Shown piece by piece: positions 43,132 through 50,222 of a stretch of 64,000 nt of DNA. The first letter of the stretch is position 1, and each line of letters begins with the position of its first letter. The stretch is taken from contig CAZPNX010000011.1 in assembly GCA_964588285.1 (NCBI GenBank), forward strand, positions 21,491 to 85,490, written 5' to 3'. The notes under the pieces were generated by a model that did not search any database, was not told the DNA's origin, and saw nothing but the letters and a program-made list of their open reading frames with translations. The DNA is from CAZPNX01 sp964588285 (lineage in GTDB: Bacteria > Edwardsbacteria > AC1 > EtOH8). A program made the translations under genes and the position numbers.

Positions 43132-44472
43132 ATGACCTACCAGGAAGCTGTCGACTATCTGATGTCCTTTTGGGACCTGGAGAAACAGACCGGCCTCAAG
43201 TACAAGGACCCCCACTACAGTTTGGACAGCTTTAAGGAGCTCTTGGCCGAACTGGGCAACCCCCAGAACTCGTTTAAGTCCATTCTGATTGCCGGGACCA
43301 AGGGCAAAGGCTCGACCGCGGCCTTGGTGGAATCGGCTCTGAGGGCACAGGGGCACGCCACCGGGCTGTACACCTCTCCCCACCTCATCAGCTTCTGCGA
43401 GCGCATCCGGCACAACGGGAAATACATTTTAGAGAGGGACTTTGCCCAAAGGATCGAATGGCTCAAGCCCTTCCTGGAGAAGCGCCGCCCCGGGCCGAAG
43501 CTCCCCAAGACCCAGCAGGCCACGGTTTTCGAGATTCTGACGGCCATGGCCTTCCTCTACTTTCAGGAGATGGGGGTGGAGTGGGCGGTGCTGGAGGCGG
43601 GTATGGGCGGCCGGCTGGACTGCACCAACACCGTCAACCCCCGGGTCTCGGGCATCACCAACATCAGCCTGGACCATACCGACGTTTTGGGCAACACCCT
43701 GACCGAGATCGCCCGGGAGAAGGCCGGCATCATCCGCCAGGACGGATTGGTGGTGACCGCCCCCCAAAGTACCGAAGCCGGCAAGGTCATCTTCCAGACG
43801 GCCCAGAAGCTCAACGCCCGGCTGTTCCAGGTGGGCAAGGACCTGGGTTTCAAAGTGGTGGAGCAGGACGGGCACCAGACGGTGATCGACCTGGCCGGTA
43901 CCTTCGGCAAGATGACCAACCTGACCGTGGGCCTGGCCGGCGAGTTCCAGGCCGAGAACGCGGCGGTGGCCTTCGGCATTCTGCGCAGCCTGCAATATCG
44001 CAATCAGCTTGTTCCCGACGATGCCATCCGCCAGGGATTTCGCCAGGTAAGCTGGCCGGGCCGCTTTCAGGTTGTCTCCCAAAAGCCCCTGACGGTGCTG
44101 GACGGGGCCCATAACGATTATTCGGCCTACCGGCTTAAGAAGGCGACCGAGGCCGTTTTCCCGGACCGATCCCAGGTGCTGGTGCTGGGCATTTCGGCCA
44201 ACAAGGACCTGGCGGGTATCGTCTCCAACCTGGCCCGGGACACCAAGGCGGTTATCATCACCAAGGCCAGACACAGCCGGGCGGCCGCCCCTGAGTCCAT
44301 CAAAAAGGAGCTTCTAAGGCTGGGGATCGCCGCCATCGAGACCGACCGCCTGGAGACGGCCCTGGAGCGGGCCAGGGAGCTGGCGGCCGAGCAGGATATG
44401 ATCATCGTCACCGGATCATTGTTTCTGGTGGGCGAGGCCTTGGAGCTCTTCGGCCGGCCGGGAATGAAATGA
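43132..44472 (+). CDS. folC: Bifunctional folylpolyglutamate synthase/dihydrofolate synthase
   Basis: 446 residues of the Mur-ligase fold. The ATP P-loop is AGTKGKGSTAALVESAL. TSPHLISFCERIRHNG, the EAGMGGRLDCTN region and ITNISLDHTDVLG are FolC signatures, and LDGAHNDYS marks the C-terminal domain. It adds glutamate to folates and/or dihydropteroate. ATG 43132 gives the family-standard N-terminus MTYQEAVDYL. The spacer before it (43059-43131) has a TTCGCTAAGCGAA palindrome and no clear promoter. Confidence 0.95.
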   Translation: MTYQEAVDYLMSFWDLEKQTGLKYKDPHYSLDSFKELLAELGNPQNSFKSILIAGTKGKGSTAALVESALRAQGHATGLYTSPHLISFCERIRHNGKYILERDFAQRIEWLKPFLEKRRPGPKLPKTQQATVFEILTAMAFLYFQEMGVEWAVLEAGMGGRLDCTNTVNPRVSGITNISLDHTDVLGNTLTEIAREKAGIIRQDGLVVTAPQSTEAGKVIFQTAQKLNARLFQVGKDLGFKVVEQDGHQTVIDLAGTFGKMTNLTVGLAGEFQAENAAVAFGILRSLQYRNQLVPDDAIRQGFRQVSWPGRFQVVSQKPLTVLDGAHNDYSAYRLKKATEAVFPDRSQVLVLGISANKDLAGIVSNLARDTKAVIITKARHSRAAAPESIKKELLRLGIAAIETDRLETALERARELAAEQDMIIVTGSLFLVGEALELFGRPGMK

Positions 44473-44577
44473 AGCTTTATTCGTCACGCGAAAACAGGTA
44501 TAGGGCCGGAAAGCCAAGGCACCTCATCCTCATACCGAACAGTCCATCGAGACCCTTCAACACAACACAGTAATGCC

Positions 44578-45048
44578 ATGACCGACCGCATTGTCGTTTC
44601 CAAGGAGGGGCTGGAAAAACTGAGGGCCGAGCTGGAACGCCTGCAGAAGGTGGAACGGCCCGAGATCTCGGCGGCCATCGCCCAGGCCCGGGGGTTGGGC
44701 GACCTGTCGGAGAACGCCGAGTACCATGCCGCCAAGGAGAAACAGGCTCTCATCGAAGCCCGGATCAGCAAGCTGCAGCACGACCTGGCCCGGGCCGAGG
44801 TCATCGACCCCACCCAGGTGGCCCAGGGGGTGGCGGTCTACGGCCGGACGGTCAGGGTCAGAGACCTGGGGGACGGCACCGAGGAGTGCTATACTTTGGT
44901 CGGACCGCACGAGTCGGATTTCGACAGCGGCAAGATATCGGTGGACAGCCCCATCGGCAAGGGGCTTTTGGGCAAAAAGCCGGGCGACCAGGTGGAGATA
45001 AAGGTTCCGGCCGGCACCATAAAATACCAGATCCTGGCGCTGGAATAA
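44578..45048 (+). CDS. greA: Transcription elongation factor GreA
   Basis: 156 residues, the normal length. The N-terminal coiled coil (VSKEGLEKLRAELERLQKVERPEISAAIAQARGLGDLSENAEYHAAKEKQ) carries the acidic tip DLSENAEY that enters the RNA polymerase channel. The C-terminal FKBP-like domain contains SPIGKGLLGKKPGDQVEI. It rescues backtracked polymerase. Spacer 44473-44577 has no recognisable promoter. Confidence 0.96.
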   Translation: MTDRIVVSKEGLEKLRAELERLQKVERPEISAAIAQARGLGDLSENAEYHAAKEKQALIEARISKLQHDLARAEVIDPTQVAQGVAVYGRTVRVRDLGDGTEECYTLVGPHESDFDSGKISVDSPIGKGLLGKKPGDQVEIKVPAGTIKYQILALE

Positions 45049-45118
45049 ACCACATTCAAACTCCGATTATCAATGATTTTTAGACATTGGGGTTTGGTGC
45101 TTTTTTTACGAGGAAAAA

Positions 45119-45619
45119 ATGCCTGACGCAAAGGTAGCGGTCTTGATGGGTTCCGACTCCGACCTGCCGGTGATGGAGAAGGCGGTGGAGGCTCTGCGCG
45201 AGATGGAGATACCTTTCGAAGTCAAGGTGATCTCGGCCCACCGTCTGCCGGAGAAGGTGGAGCAGTTCGCCAAGGAGGCCAGGGGCCGGGGCCTGGAGGC
45301 CGTCATCGCCGGAGCCGGACTGGCGGCCCACCTGGCCGGCGCGGTGGCCGCCCACACCACCCTGCCGGTTATCGGCGTCCCCCTCAAATCCGGGGCCCTC
45401 TCCGGGGTGGACGCCCTCTACGCCACGGTGCAAATGCCTCCGGGGGTGCCGGTGGCCACAGTGGCGGTGGACGGGGCCCGCAATGCGGCCATTTTGGCCG
45501 GCCAGATACTCTCCATCAAGCATCCGGAGATCGCCGCCAAGCTGGAGGAGATGCGGGCCAAGATGAAGCGCGACGTGGAGAGGAAGTCCGAGGAGATCGA
45601 GAAGCGGTTTGCCGGATAG
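45119..45619 (+). CDS. purE: N5-carboxyaminoimidazole ribonucleotide mutase PurE
   Basis: 166 residues. VAVLMGSDSDLPVMEKA, VISAHRLPEKVEQFA, IAGAGLAAHLAGAVAAHTTLPVIGVPLKSG and VDALYATVQMPPGVPVATVAV are class I PurE signatures. It isomerises N5-CAIR to CAIR in purine synthesis. No purK is adjacent; purC, the next pathway step, lies at 53178. AGGA precedes the start. A TPR paralogue begins 18 bp downstream. Confidence 0.95.
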   Translation: MPDAKVAVLMGSDSDLPVMEKAVEALREMEIPFEVKVISAHRLPEKVEQFAKEARGRGLEAVIAGAGLAAHLAGAVAAHTTLPVIGVPLKSGALSGVDALYATVQMPPGVPVATVAVDGARNAAILAGQILSIKHPEIAAKLEEMRAKMKRDVERKSEEIEKRFAG

Positions 45620-45637
45620 GTCGAACGGCGCCGCCCC

Positions 45638-46819
45638 ATGAACCAAAAGAAACTCCGTCCCGGCTATAAGGTGGAGGTGATCTGGCTTGAGGCCGGAGGC
45701 GGATACTATGCCCATGTCGTTCAAAGACACCGGGCAGAGGTGCTGGACCTGACCGGAAACTGGCAGGGGTCGCTGGAGGTTTTGGAAAAAACCCTCGACT
45801 TTGCCAGAAGGGCCGGGGACAGAAAGCTGGAGGCAGACACCGAGGTCAGGCGCGTCCGCCTGCTGAGGTACATGGGCAAGGTCAGGGATTACCAAGGACC
45901 GCTGGAGAGGGCTGAGGCCGTCTATCGGGAGCTGGGCGATGAGATCGGCCTGAACCAGACCCTGAACGAGATCGGCCTCTCCCGGCGCTTTTCCGGAGAC
46001 GTCAAGGGGGCCGAGGACTGCTTTCTGGAATTGATCGACCGCGCCGGCAAGTCCGGAGACACCCGGCATCAGATGAGCGGGCTGGGGAACCTGAGCCACA
46101 TCCACATGCTCCACGGGCGCCACGACCAGGCCTTGGAATGTCTGGAAAGGTGCGTGGAGATTTCCCGCCGCTCCGGCGACAACACCTTCTCCACCACCCT
46201 GCTGGGCAGCCTGGGAAACGTCCACTTCTTCATGGGGCGGCTGGACCAGGCCCTGGCCTTCTACCAGAACCAGCTGGAGTCGGCCCAGAGGTTCGGCGAC
46301 ACCGCCAACCTGAGCGTGGCGGTGGGCAACATCGGGAATATCCACAACCGGCGTGGCGATTACCACCTGGCCCTGGAATGCTACCGGGACAAGCTGGAGC
46401 TTTCCGAGAAGCTGGACTACAAGGTGGGCATCCTCCAGGCCCTGGGCAATATGGGGCAGATACTGGCCGAGACCGGACGTCTGGAGGAGGCGGCTGCCTG
46501 CTTCCAGCGGCAATTGGCGGTCTCGCAAGAGGCCGACGATCCCGAAGGGATTGAGGGGGCCTACAGCGGCCTGGGCTCGGTTTGCGCCAAGAACGGAGAT
46601 ATGCCGAAGGCCGAGGAATACTACCGCCAGGCGATCGTTGTGGACATCGAGAACGGTTTCCATGCCGAGCTGTCCGGCAACTACCTGTGTTTGGCAGAGC
46701 TCTATCAAAAGACCGGGGAGGCCGAGCGGGCCAGGGAAACGGCCGGGCTGGCCCTGAAGGCGGCGAGGGAGGCGGGGGACGGGGAGTTGATAAATAAATC
46801 CCAGATACTATGTAAATGA
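45638..46819 (+). CDS. TPR-repeat protein, paralogue 3 of 3, C-terminally truncated
   Basis: 393 residues with about eight 40-residue TPR units (for example GDNTFSTTLLGSLGNVHFFM, GDTANLSVAVGNIGNIHNRR). The N-terminus (KVEVIWLEAGGGYYAHVVQR, RAEVLDLTGNWQGS) matches the paralogues at 21810 and 27539. Those two continue for exactly 86 residues past an AQVL/AEVL position; here the equivalent SQIL is followed by CK and a stop. At that point (about 46810) the DNA turns AT-rich. The 3' end therefore seems to have been replaced by the adjacent restriction-modification island. It may still be functional. Confidence 0.75.
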   Translation: MNQKKLRPGYKVEVIWLEAGGGYYAHVVQRHRAEVLDLTGNWQGSLEVLEKTLDFARRAGDRKLEADTEVRRVRLLRYMGKVRDYQGPLERAEAVYRELGDEIGLNQTLNEIGLSRRFSGDVKGAEDCFLELIDRAGKSGDTRHQMSGLGNLSHIHMLHGRHDQALECLERCVEISRRSGDNTFSTTLLGSLGNVHFFMGRLDQALAFYQNQLESAQRFGDTANLSVAVGNIGNIHNRRGDYHLALECYRDKLELSEKLDYKVGILQALGNMGQILAETGRLEEAAACFQRQLAVSQEADDPEGIEGAYSGLGSVCAKNGDMPKAEEYYRQAIVVDIENGFHAELSGNYLCLAELYQKTGEAERARETAGLALKAAREAGDGELINKSQILCK

Positions 46820-46848
46820 GATAATTACTGACATTTGGTGATAGTAAT

Positions 46849-47835
46849 ATGTATGAGTATAAAGAAAATAAATCACTTATCTTATGTGGTGATTGTAAAA
46901 TAATTCTTAAAAAAATACCAGACAATTCTGTAGATTTAATCATTACGTCACCGCCATATTCTGACCAAAGAAAGAATGTTTATGGGGGGATACATCCGGA
47001 TAAATATGTTGAGTGGTTTATACCCATTGCAAATGAATTATATCGTGTTTTAAAACCAACAGGAACATTTATATTAAATATTAAAGAAAAAGTAATAAAC
47101 TGTGAAAGACATACATATGTAATTAATCTAATACTTGAAATGAAAAAAAATGGCTGGCTATGGACCGAGGAATACATATGGCATAAAAAAAATTGCCATC
47201 CAGGCAAGTGGCCTAATAGATTTAGAGATGCGTGGGAAAGATTACTTCAGTTTAACAAGCAAAAAGATTTTTTTATGAACCAAGAAGCTGTCATGGTACC
47301 GATGGGCGACTGGAAAGAAAGACGTTTAAAGAATTTAAGCGAAACAGATTTGAAACGAGATAATTCAAAAGTGGGAAGTGGGTTTGGTAAAAGAATAGCG
47401 AATTGGGTTGGACGAGAAAATGCATATCCTAGCAATGTTTTGTATTTAGCCACAGTTTGTAACAATAAAAATCACAGTGCAGCTTTTCCCGAAGAATTGC
47501 CAACGTTTTTTATAAAGCTTTTCACTAAAGAAGGCGATTGTGTATTAGATCCTTTTATGGGTTCGGGTACGACAAATATTGTTGCTAATAAATTGAATAG
47601 AAATACAATAGGTATTGATATTGTTCCAGAATATTGTGATATTGTTCGTAAAAGCATCCATCCTGTTTTAGAACTAGCCATAGAGAAAGGAAGAAGCTAT
47701 GAAAAAAGAGCACCTAAAAAAAGTATTAGTATACGTAGAGAAAAATATAGGAACGTTCCATCAAAAAAGACTAGAGAGTTTAAATACGTTAAAGTTAAGC
47801 GACGTAATAAAAAGAAAAAACCCATATTTGTTTAA
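46849..47835 (+). CDS. DNA methyltransferase, beta class (probably N4-cytosine)
   Basis: 328 residues. Motif IV TSPPYSD (about 33-39) comes first, and motif I DPFMGSGTTNIVANKLNRNTIGIDI comes near residue 230. This order defines beta-class amino-methyltransferases, and TSPPY favours N4-cytosine, although N6-adenine cannot be excluded. A variable target-recognition stretch lies between. The C-terminal tail is very Lys/Arg-rich and overlaps the next gene by 137 bp. Codon use is strongly AT-biased against the GC-rich surroundings, indicating horizontal acquisition. It protects host DNA from the downstream endonuclease. Confidence 0.88.
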   Translation: MYEYKENKSLILCGDCKIILKKIPDNSVDLIITSPPYSDQRKNVYGGIHPDKYVEWFIPIANELYRVLKPTGTFILNIKEKVINCERHTYVINLILEMKKNGWLWTEEYIWHKKNCHPGKWPNRFRDAWERLLQFNKQKDFFMNQEAVMVPMGDWKERRLKNLSETDLKRDNSKVGSGFGKRIANWVGRENAYPSNVLYLATVCNNKNHSAAFPEELPTFFIKLFTKEGDCVLDPFMGSGTTNIVANKLNRNTIGIDIVPEYCDIVRKSIHPVLELAIEKGRSYEKRAPKKSISIRREKYRNVPSKKTREFKYVKVKRRNKKKKPIFV

Positions 47836-48436
47836 GGCCAAATATATTTTGACGGCGCAAGAATATGTAAAAGGCATAGTTGATGCGCATATATCCTCAA
47901 ATGAAGAAACAATATTTGGTGATTGGTTGGAAGGATTTGCGATATTTATCAATGGGCTTGTTTTTAATGGTAAAAAATCAGGCATGGCAGGAATCGATCT
48001 GGAGTTTGACAGAGACGGCTTTAGATACATTGTTGCTATTAAATCAGGACCAAACTGGGGGAATAGCAGCCAAATAGAAAAAATGAAAGCAGATTTCAAT
48101 TCAGCTAGAAAAAGATTGAGAACTAGCAATTCAAAATTAAATATTATTGCTGTAAATGGCTGTTGTTATGGTAGGGACAATAACCCAGATAAAAATGGCG
48201 AATATTATAAATATTGCGGTCAGATGTTTTGGGAATTTATTTCAGGTGATAAAAACTTATATGTTGATATAATTGAACCATTGGGTTATAAAGCAAAACA
48301 AAAAAATGAAGAATATTTACAATCATATGCTAAAACTTTAAATGTATTTACGCGTGATTTTATCAACACGTTTTGTAAAAATACTGGCGAAATTGATTGG
48401 GTAAAAATTGTAAAATATAATTCTGAAGTTAAGTAA
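47699..48436 (+). CDS. Type II restriction endonuclease, PmeII-like
   Basis: 245 residues. GIDLEFDRDGFRYIVAIKSGPNWGNSSQIEKM (about 98-129) places an Asp (about 100) before the I-K-S-G-P-N-W-G core, as in PD-(D/E)xK enzymes of the PmeII-like group. NIIAVNGCCYGR follows as in that group. The residue before I-K is Ala, not Asp or Glu, so the exact catalytic set is unclear. The start has a strong ribosome site (GAAAGGAAG) inside the methyltransferase gene, which also gives the 137-bp overlap. AT-rich like its partner. The recognition site is unknown. Confidence 0.75.
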   Translation: MKKEHLKKVLVYVEKNIGTFHQKRLESLNTLKLSDVIKRKNPYLFKAKYILTAQEYVKGIVDAHISSNEETIFGDWLEGFAIFINGLVFNGKKSGMAGIDLEFDRDGFRYIVAIKSGPNWGNSSQIEKMKADFNSARKRLRTSNSKLNIIAVNGCCYGRDNNPDKNGEYYKYCGQMFWEFISGDKNLYVDIIEPLGYKAKQKNEEYLQSYAKTLNVFTRDFINTFCKNTGEIDWVKIVKYNSEVK

Positions 48437-48448
48437 AGATATTTTATC

Positions 48449-49132
48449 ATGCTCAAACTCATCCAGACCATCGATCGCGGCAACAGCCTGGGGATCTTGG
48501 TCGGCTACGACATCTTCACCAACGCCATCATGCTCTGCCTGCTGGCGCTTTCCATCTACTCCTGGGCCACCATCATCCATAAGAGCGGGGCGCTGAAGGC
48601 CGCGGCCGCGGCCAACAGGAAATTTCTGGAACGCTTCAAAAGGCGGCAGGGGCTGGACGATCCCTTTGCCGAGGTCCTTTCTTCCTCGCCCGGTTTCTGC
48701 GTGCTGGCCGAGGGCCTGGCCGAGGCCCAGAGGCTTTCCGGCGGGGAGAAGATCCGTTTCGCGCCGGAGACCCTGGCCAACATCCAGGCGGCCATGGAGC
48801 GGGAGACATCCGACCAGGTGGAGCGGCTGGGAAGCCGGCTGATCTCTTTGGCCACCATCTCCAACATCTCGCCGCTTTTGGGCCTGCTGGGCACGGTCTG
48901 GGGCATCATGATCGCCTTTTTGGACATCAAACGCTTCGGCTCCACCAGCATCCAGGTGGTGGCCCCGGGCATAGCCGAGGCCCTGGTGACCACCATCGCC
49001 GGCCTGGTGGTGGCCATCCCGGCGGCCATGGCCTACAACGCCTTCACCAGCCGCATCCGCAGCCTGGCGGCCCAGACTGACAACCTGGCGTCCGAGTTCT
49101 TGGGCGACCTGCGCATCCACTCGATGAAGTAA
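48449..49132 (+). CDS. tolQ: Tol-Pal system proton channel TolQ
   Basis: 227 residues of the MotA/TolQ/ExbB family. The first helix is FTNAIMLCLLALSIYSW. A cytoplasmic loop follows, then two helices in ISNISPLLGLLGTVWGIMIAFLDI and PGIAEALVTTIAGLVVAIPAAMAYN, the latter with the conserved EAL-T-T-A-G-L pattern. With TolR it uses proton flow to drive TolA. ATG 48449 lies 12 bp after the endonuclease stop. The upstream bases are AT-rich island DNA with no clear ribosome site, so the native leader may have been lost. Confidence 0.92.
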   Translation: MLKLIQTIDRGNSLGILVGYDIFTNAIMLCLLALSIYSWATIIHKSGALKAAAAANRKFLERFKRRQGLDDPFAEVLSSSPGFCVLAEGLAEAQRLSGGEKIRFAPETLANIQAAMERETSDQVERLGSRLISLATISNISPLLGLLGTVWGIMIAFLDIKRFGSTSIQVVAPGIAEALVTTIAGLVVAIPAAMAYNAFTSRIRSLAAQTDNLASEFLGDLRIHSMK

Positions 49133-49139
49133 ATTCGTA

Positions 49140-49199
49140 GCCACCGAAAAACTCGAAATACTCCAAAATGATTCGGTTTGTTTGGTGTATTTCGGTGGC
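49140..49199. repeat. Intergenic hairpin repeat, type B
   Basis: Perfect 10-bp arms GCCACCGAAA (49140-49149) and TTTCGGTGGC (49190-49199) around a 40-bp AT-rich core, filling the tolQ-tolR spacer. No T-run follows, so it is not a normal terminator. Confidence 0.65.
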
Positions 49200-49224
49200 A
49201 CATCATTGTTAAAGCTGCACACTG

Positions 49225-49632
49225 ATGCGACGGGAGAGATTTCCCCTAAAGCCCCTGGAGGCCATCAACATCACCAACCTGATCGACGTCTGCATGGCCC
49301 TGCTGATCATCTTCATGATCACCGCGCCCCTGATGCGCTCCGGCCTGGAGGTCGATCTGCCCCAGACCGAGTCGGCCCAGCCCCAGGCCCAGGCCGGAAT
49401 CACGGTAGTTTTGACGGCCGACGCCAGGATTTTTCTTAACGACCAATCCGTCTCACAGAAAGCCTTTCCCGGAGTGCTCAAGGCCCTGTTGGCCGGAGAC
49501 CCCAACCGCCCGGTGTTCATCAAAGCCGACAGGTCGGTGCCCTACGGCCGGGTGGTGGAGATGATCGGACAGATGAAGGAGATGAAGGTGAACCAAGTGG
49601 GCCTGGTGACCGAGCCCAAGGCCGGAAAGTGA
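49225..49632 (+). CDS. tolR: Tol-Pal system protein TolR (ExbD family)
   Basis: 135 residues. A short cytoplasmic start (KPLEAINITNLIDVCMALLIIFMITAPLM) contains the single helix with the conserved Asp of NLIDVCMALLIIF, which carries protons. The periplasmic domain follows (IFLNDQSV, VFIKADRSVPYGRVVEMIGQMKEM). It partners TolQ. The stop overlaps the next start by four bases (GTGA). Confidence 0.92.
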   Translation: MRRERFPLKPLEAINITNLIDVCMALLIIFMITAPLMRSGLEVDLPQTESAQPQAQAGITVVLTADARIFLNDQSVSQKAFPGVLKALLAGDPNRPVFIKADRSVPYGRVVEMIGQMKEMKVNQVGLVTEPKAGK

Positions 49633-50222
49633 GCAGAGACCTTGCCCTTTCGGCCGCAGGGCACATGGGGCTGGTGCTGTTAATAATGACGGCCTCGCTG
49701 ATATTCCGGCCAAGCGTTCGGAACGCCTATCCGGCCGTCTACCGGGTCAATCTGATCAGCCTGCCCCAGCCGGCGGTGGAGGCGGCGCCGGAGGCCGTTT
49801 TATCAGAGTCGCCGCAGGCTGTGCCCCAGGCCAAAACGGCGGCGGCGCCCCAGCCGGCCCAGACCAAGCCCAGCCAGTCCAAATCCCAAGTTCCGGGCCT
49901 GCCCAAAGGGATGAAGGTGGTTTCGGTGGACGGCATGTCGGCCGAGGGATCCTACTACCTGGGATTGATCCTGGCCAAGATCAGCGCCAACTGGCGAAAC
50001 CCCTACCAGGGCCAAGCCCAGGAGATGCGGACCCAGGTCTATTTCCGGCTGAACAGCGACGGAGAATTGCTCGAGGCTCAGATGGAGAAGCCCTCGGGCG
50101 ACGGGCCCTTTGACCAGGCGGCCCTGCGGGCGGTTTACATGGCCAAGCCCTTCCCGCCCTTTCCGTCGGAGATGAAGCTGGCGACCTTGGGAGTGCATTT
50201 CGAGTTCGAGTACATCAAATGA
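49629..50222 (+). CDS. tolA: TonB/TolA-type energy-transducing protein
   Basis: 197 residues starting at GTG 49629 (overlap with tolR). One N-terminal helix (GHMGLVLLIMTASLIF) precedes a Pro/Ala/Gln-rich linker (about 45-95), much shorter than in E. coli TolA. The C-terminal TonB/TolA fold (about 100-197) contains AKISANWRNPYQ, TQVYFRLNSDGELLEAQMEKPSGD and FDQAALRAVYMAKPFPPFP. It links TolQR in the inner membrane to TolB/Pal. The position decides TolA over TonB. Confidence 0.85.
   Translation: MSRDLALSAAGHMGLVLLIMTASLIFRPSVRNAYPAVYRVNLISLPQPAVEAAPEAVLSESPQAVPQAKTAAAPQPAQTKPSQSKSQVPGLPKGMKVVSVDGMSAEGSYYLGLILAKISANWRNPYQGQAQEMRTQVYFRLNSDGELLEAQMEKPSGDGPFDQAALRAVYMAKPFPPFPSEMKLATLGVHFEFEYIK

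Noticed and set aside
46820..48448. Prophage or integrative element carrying the R-M genes
   Set aside because: No integrase, transposase, phage gene, tRNA target or flanking direct repeat is visible. Only the two R-M genes are present.
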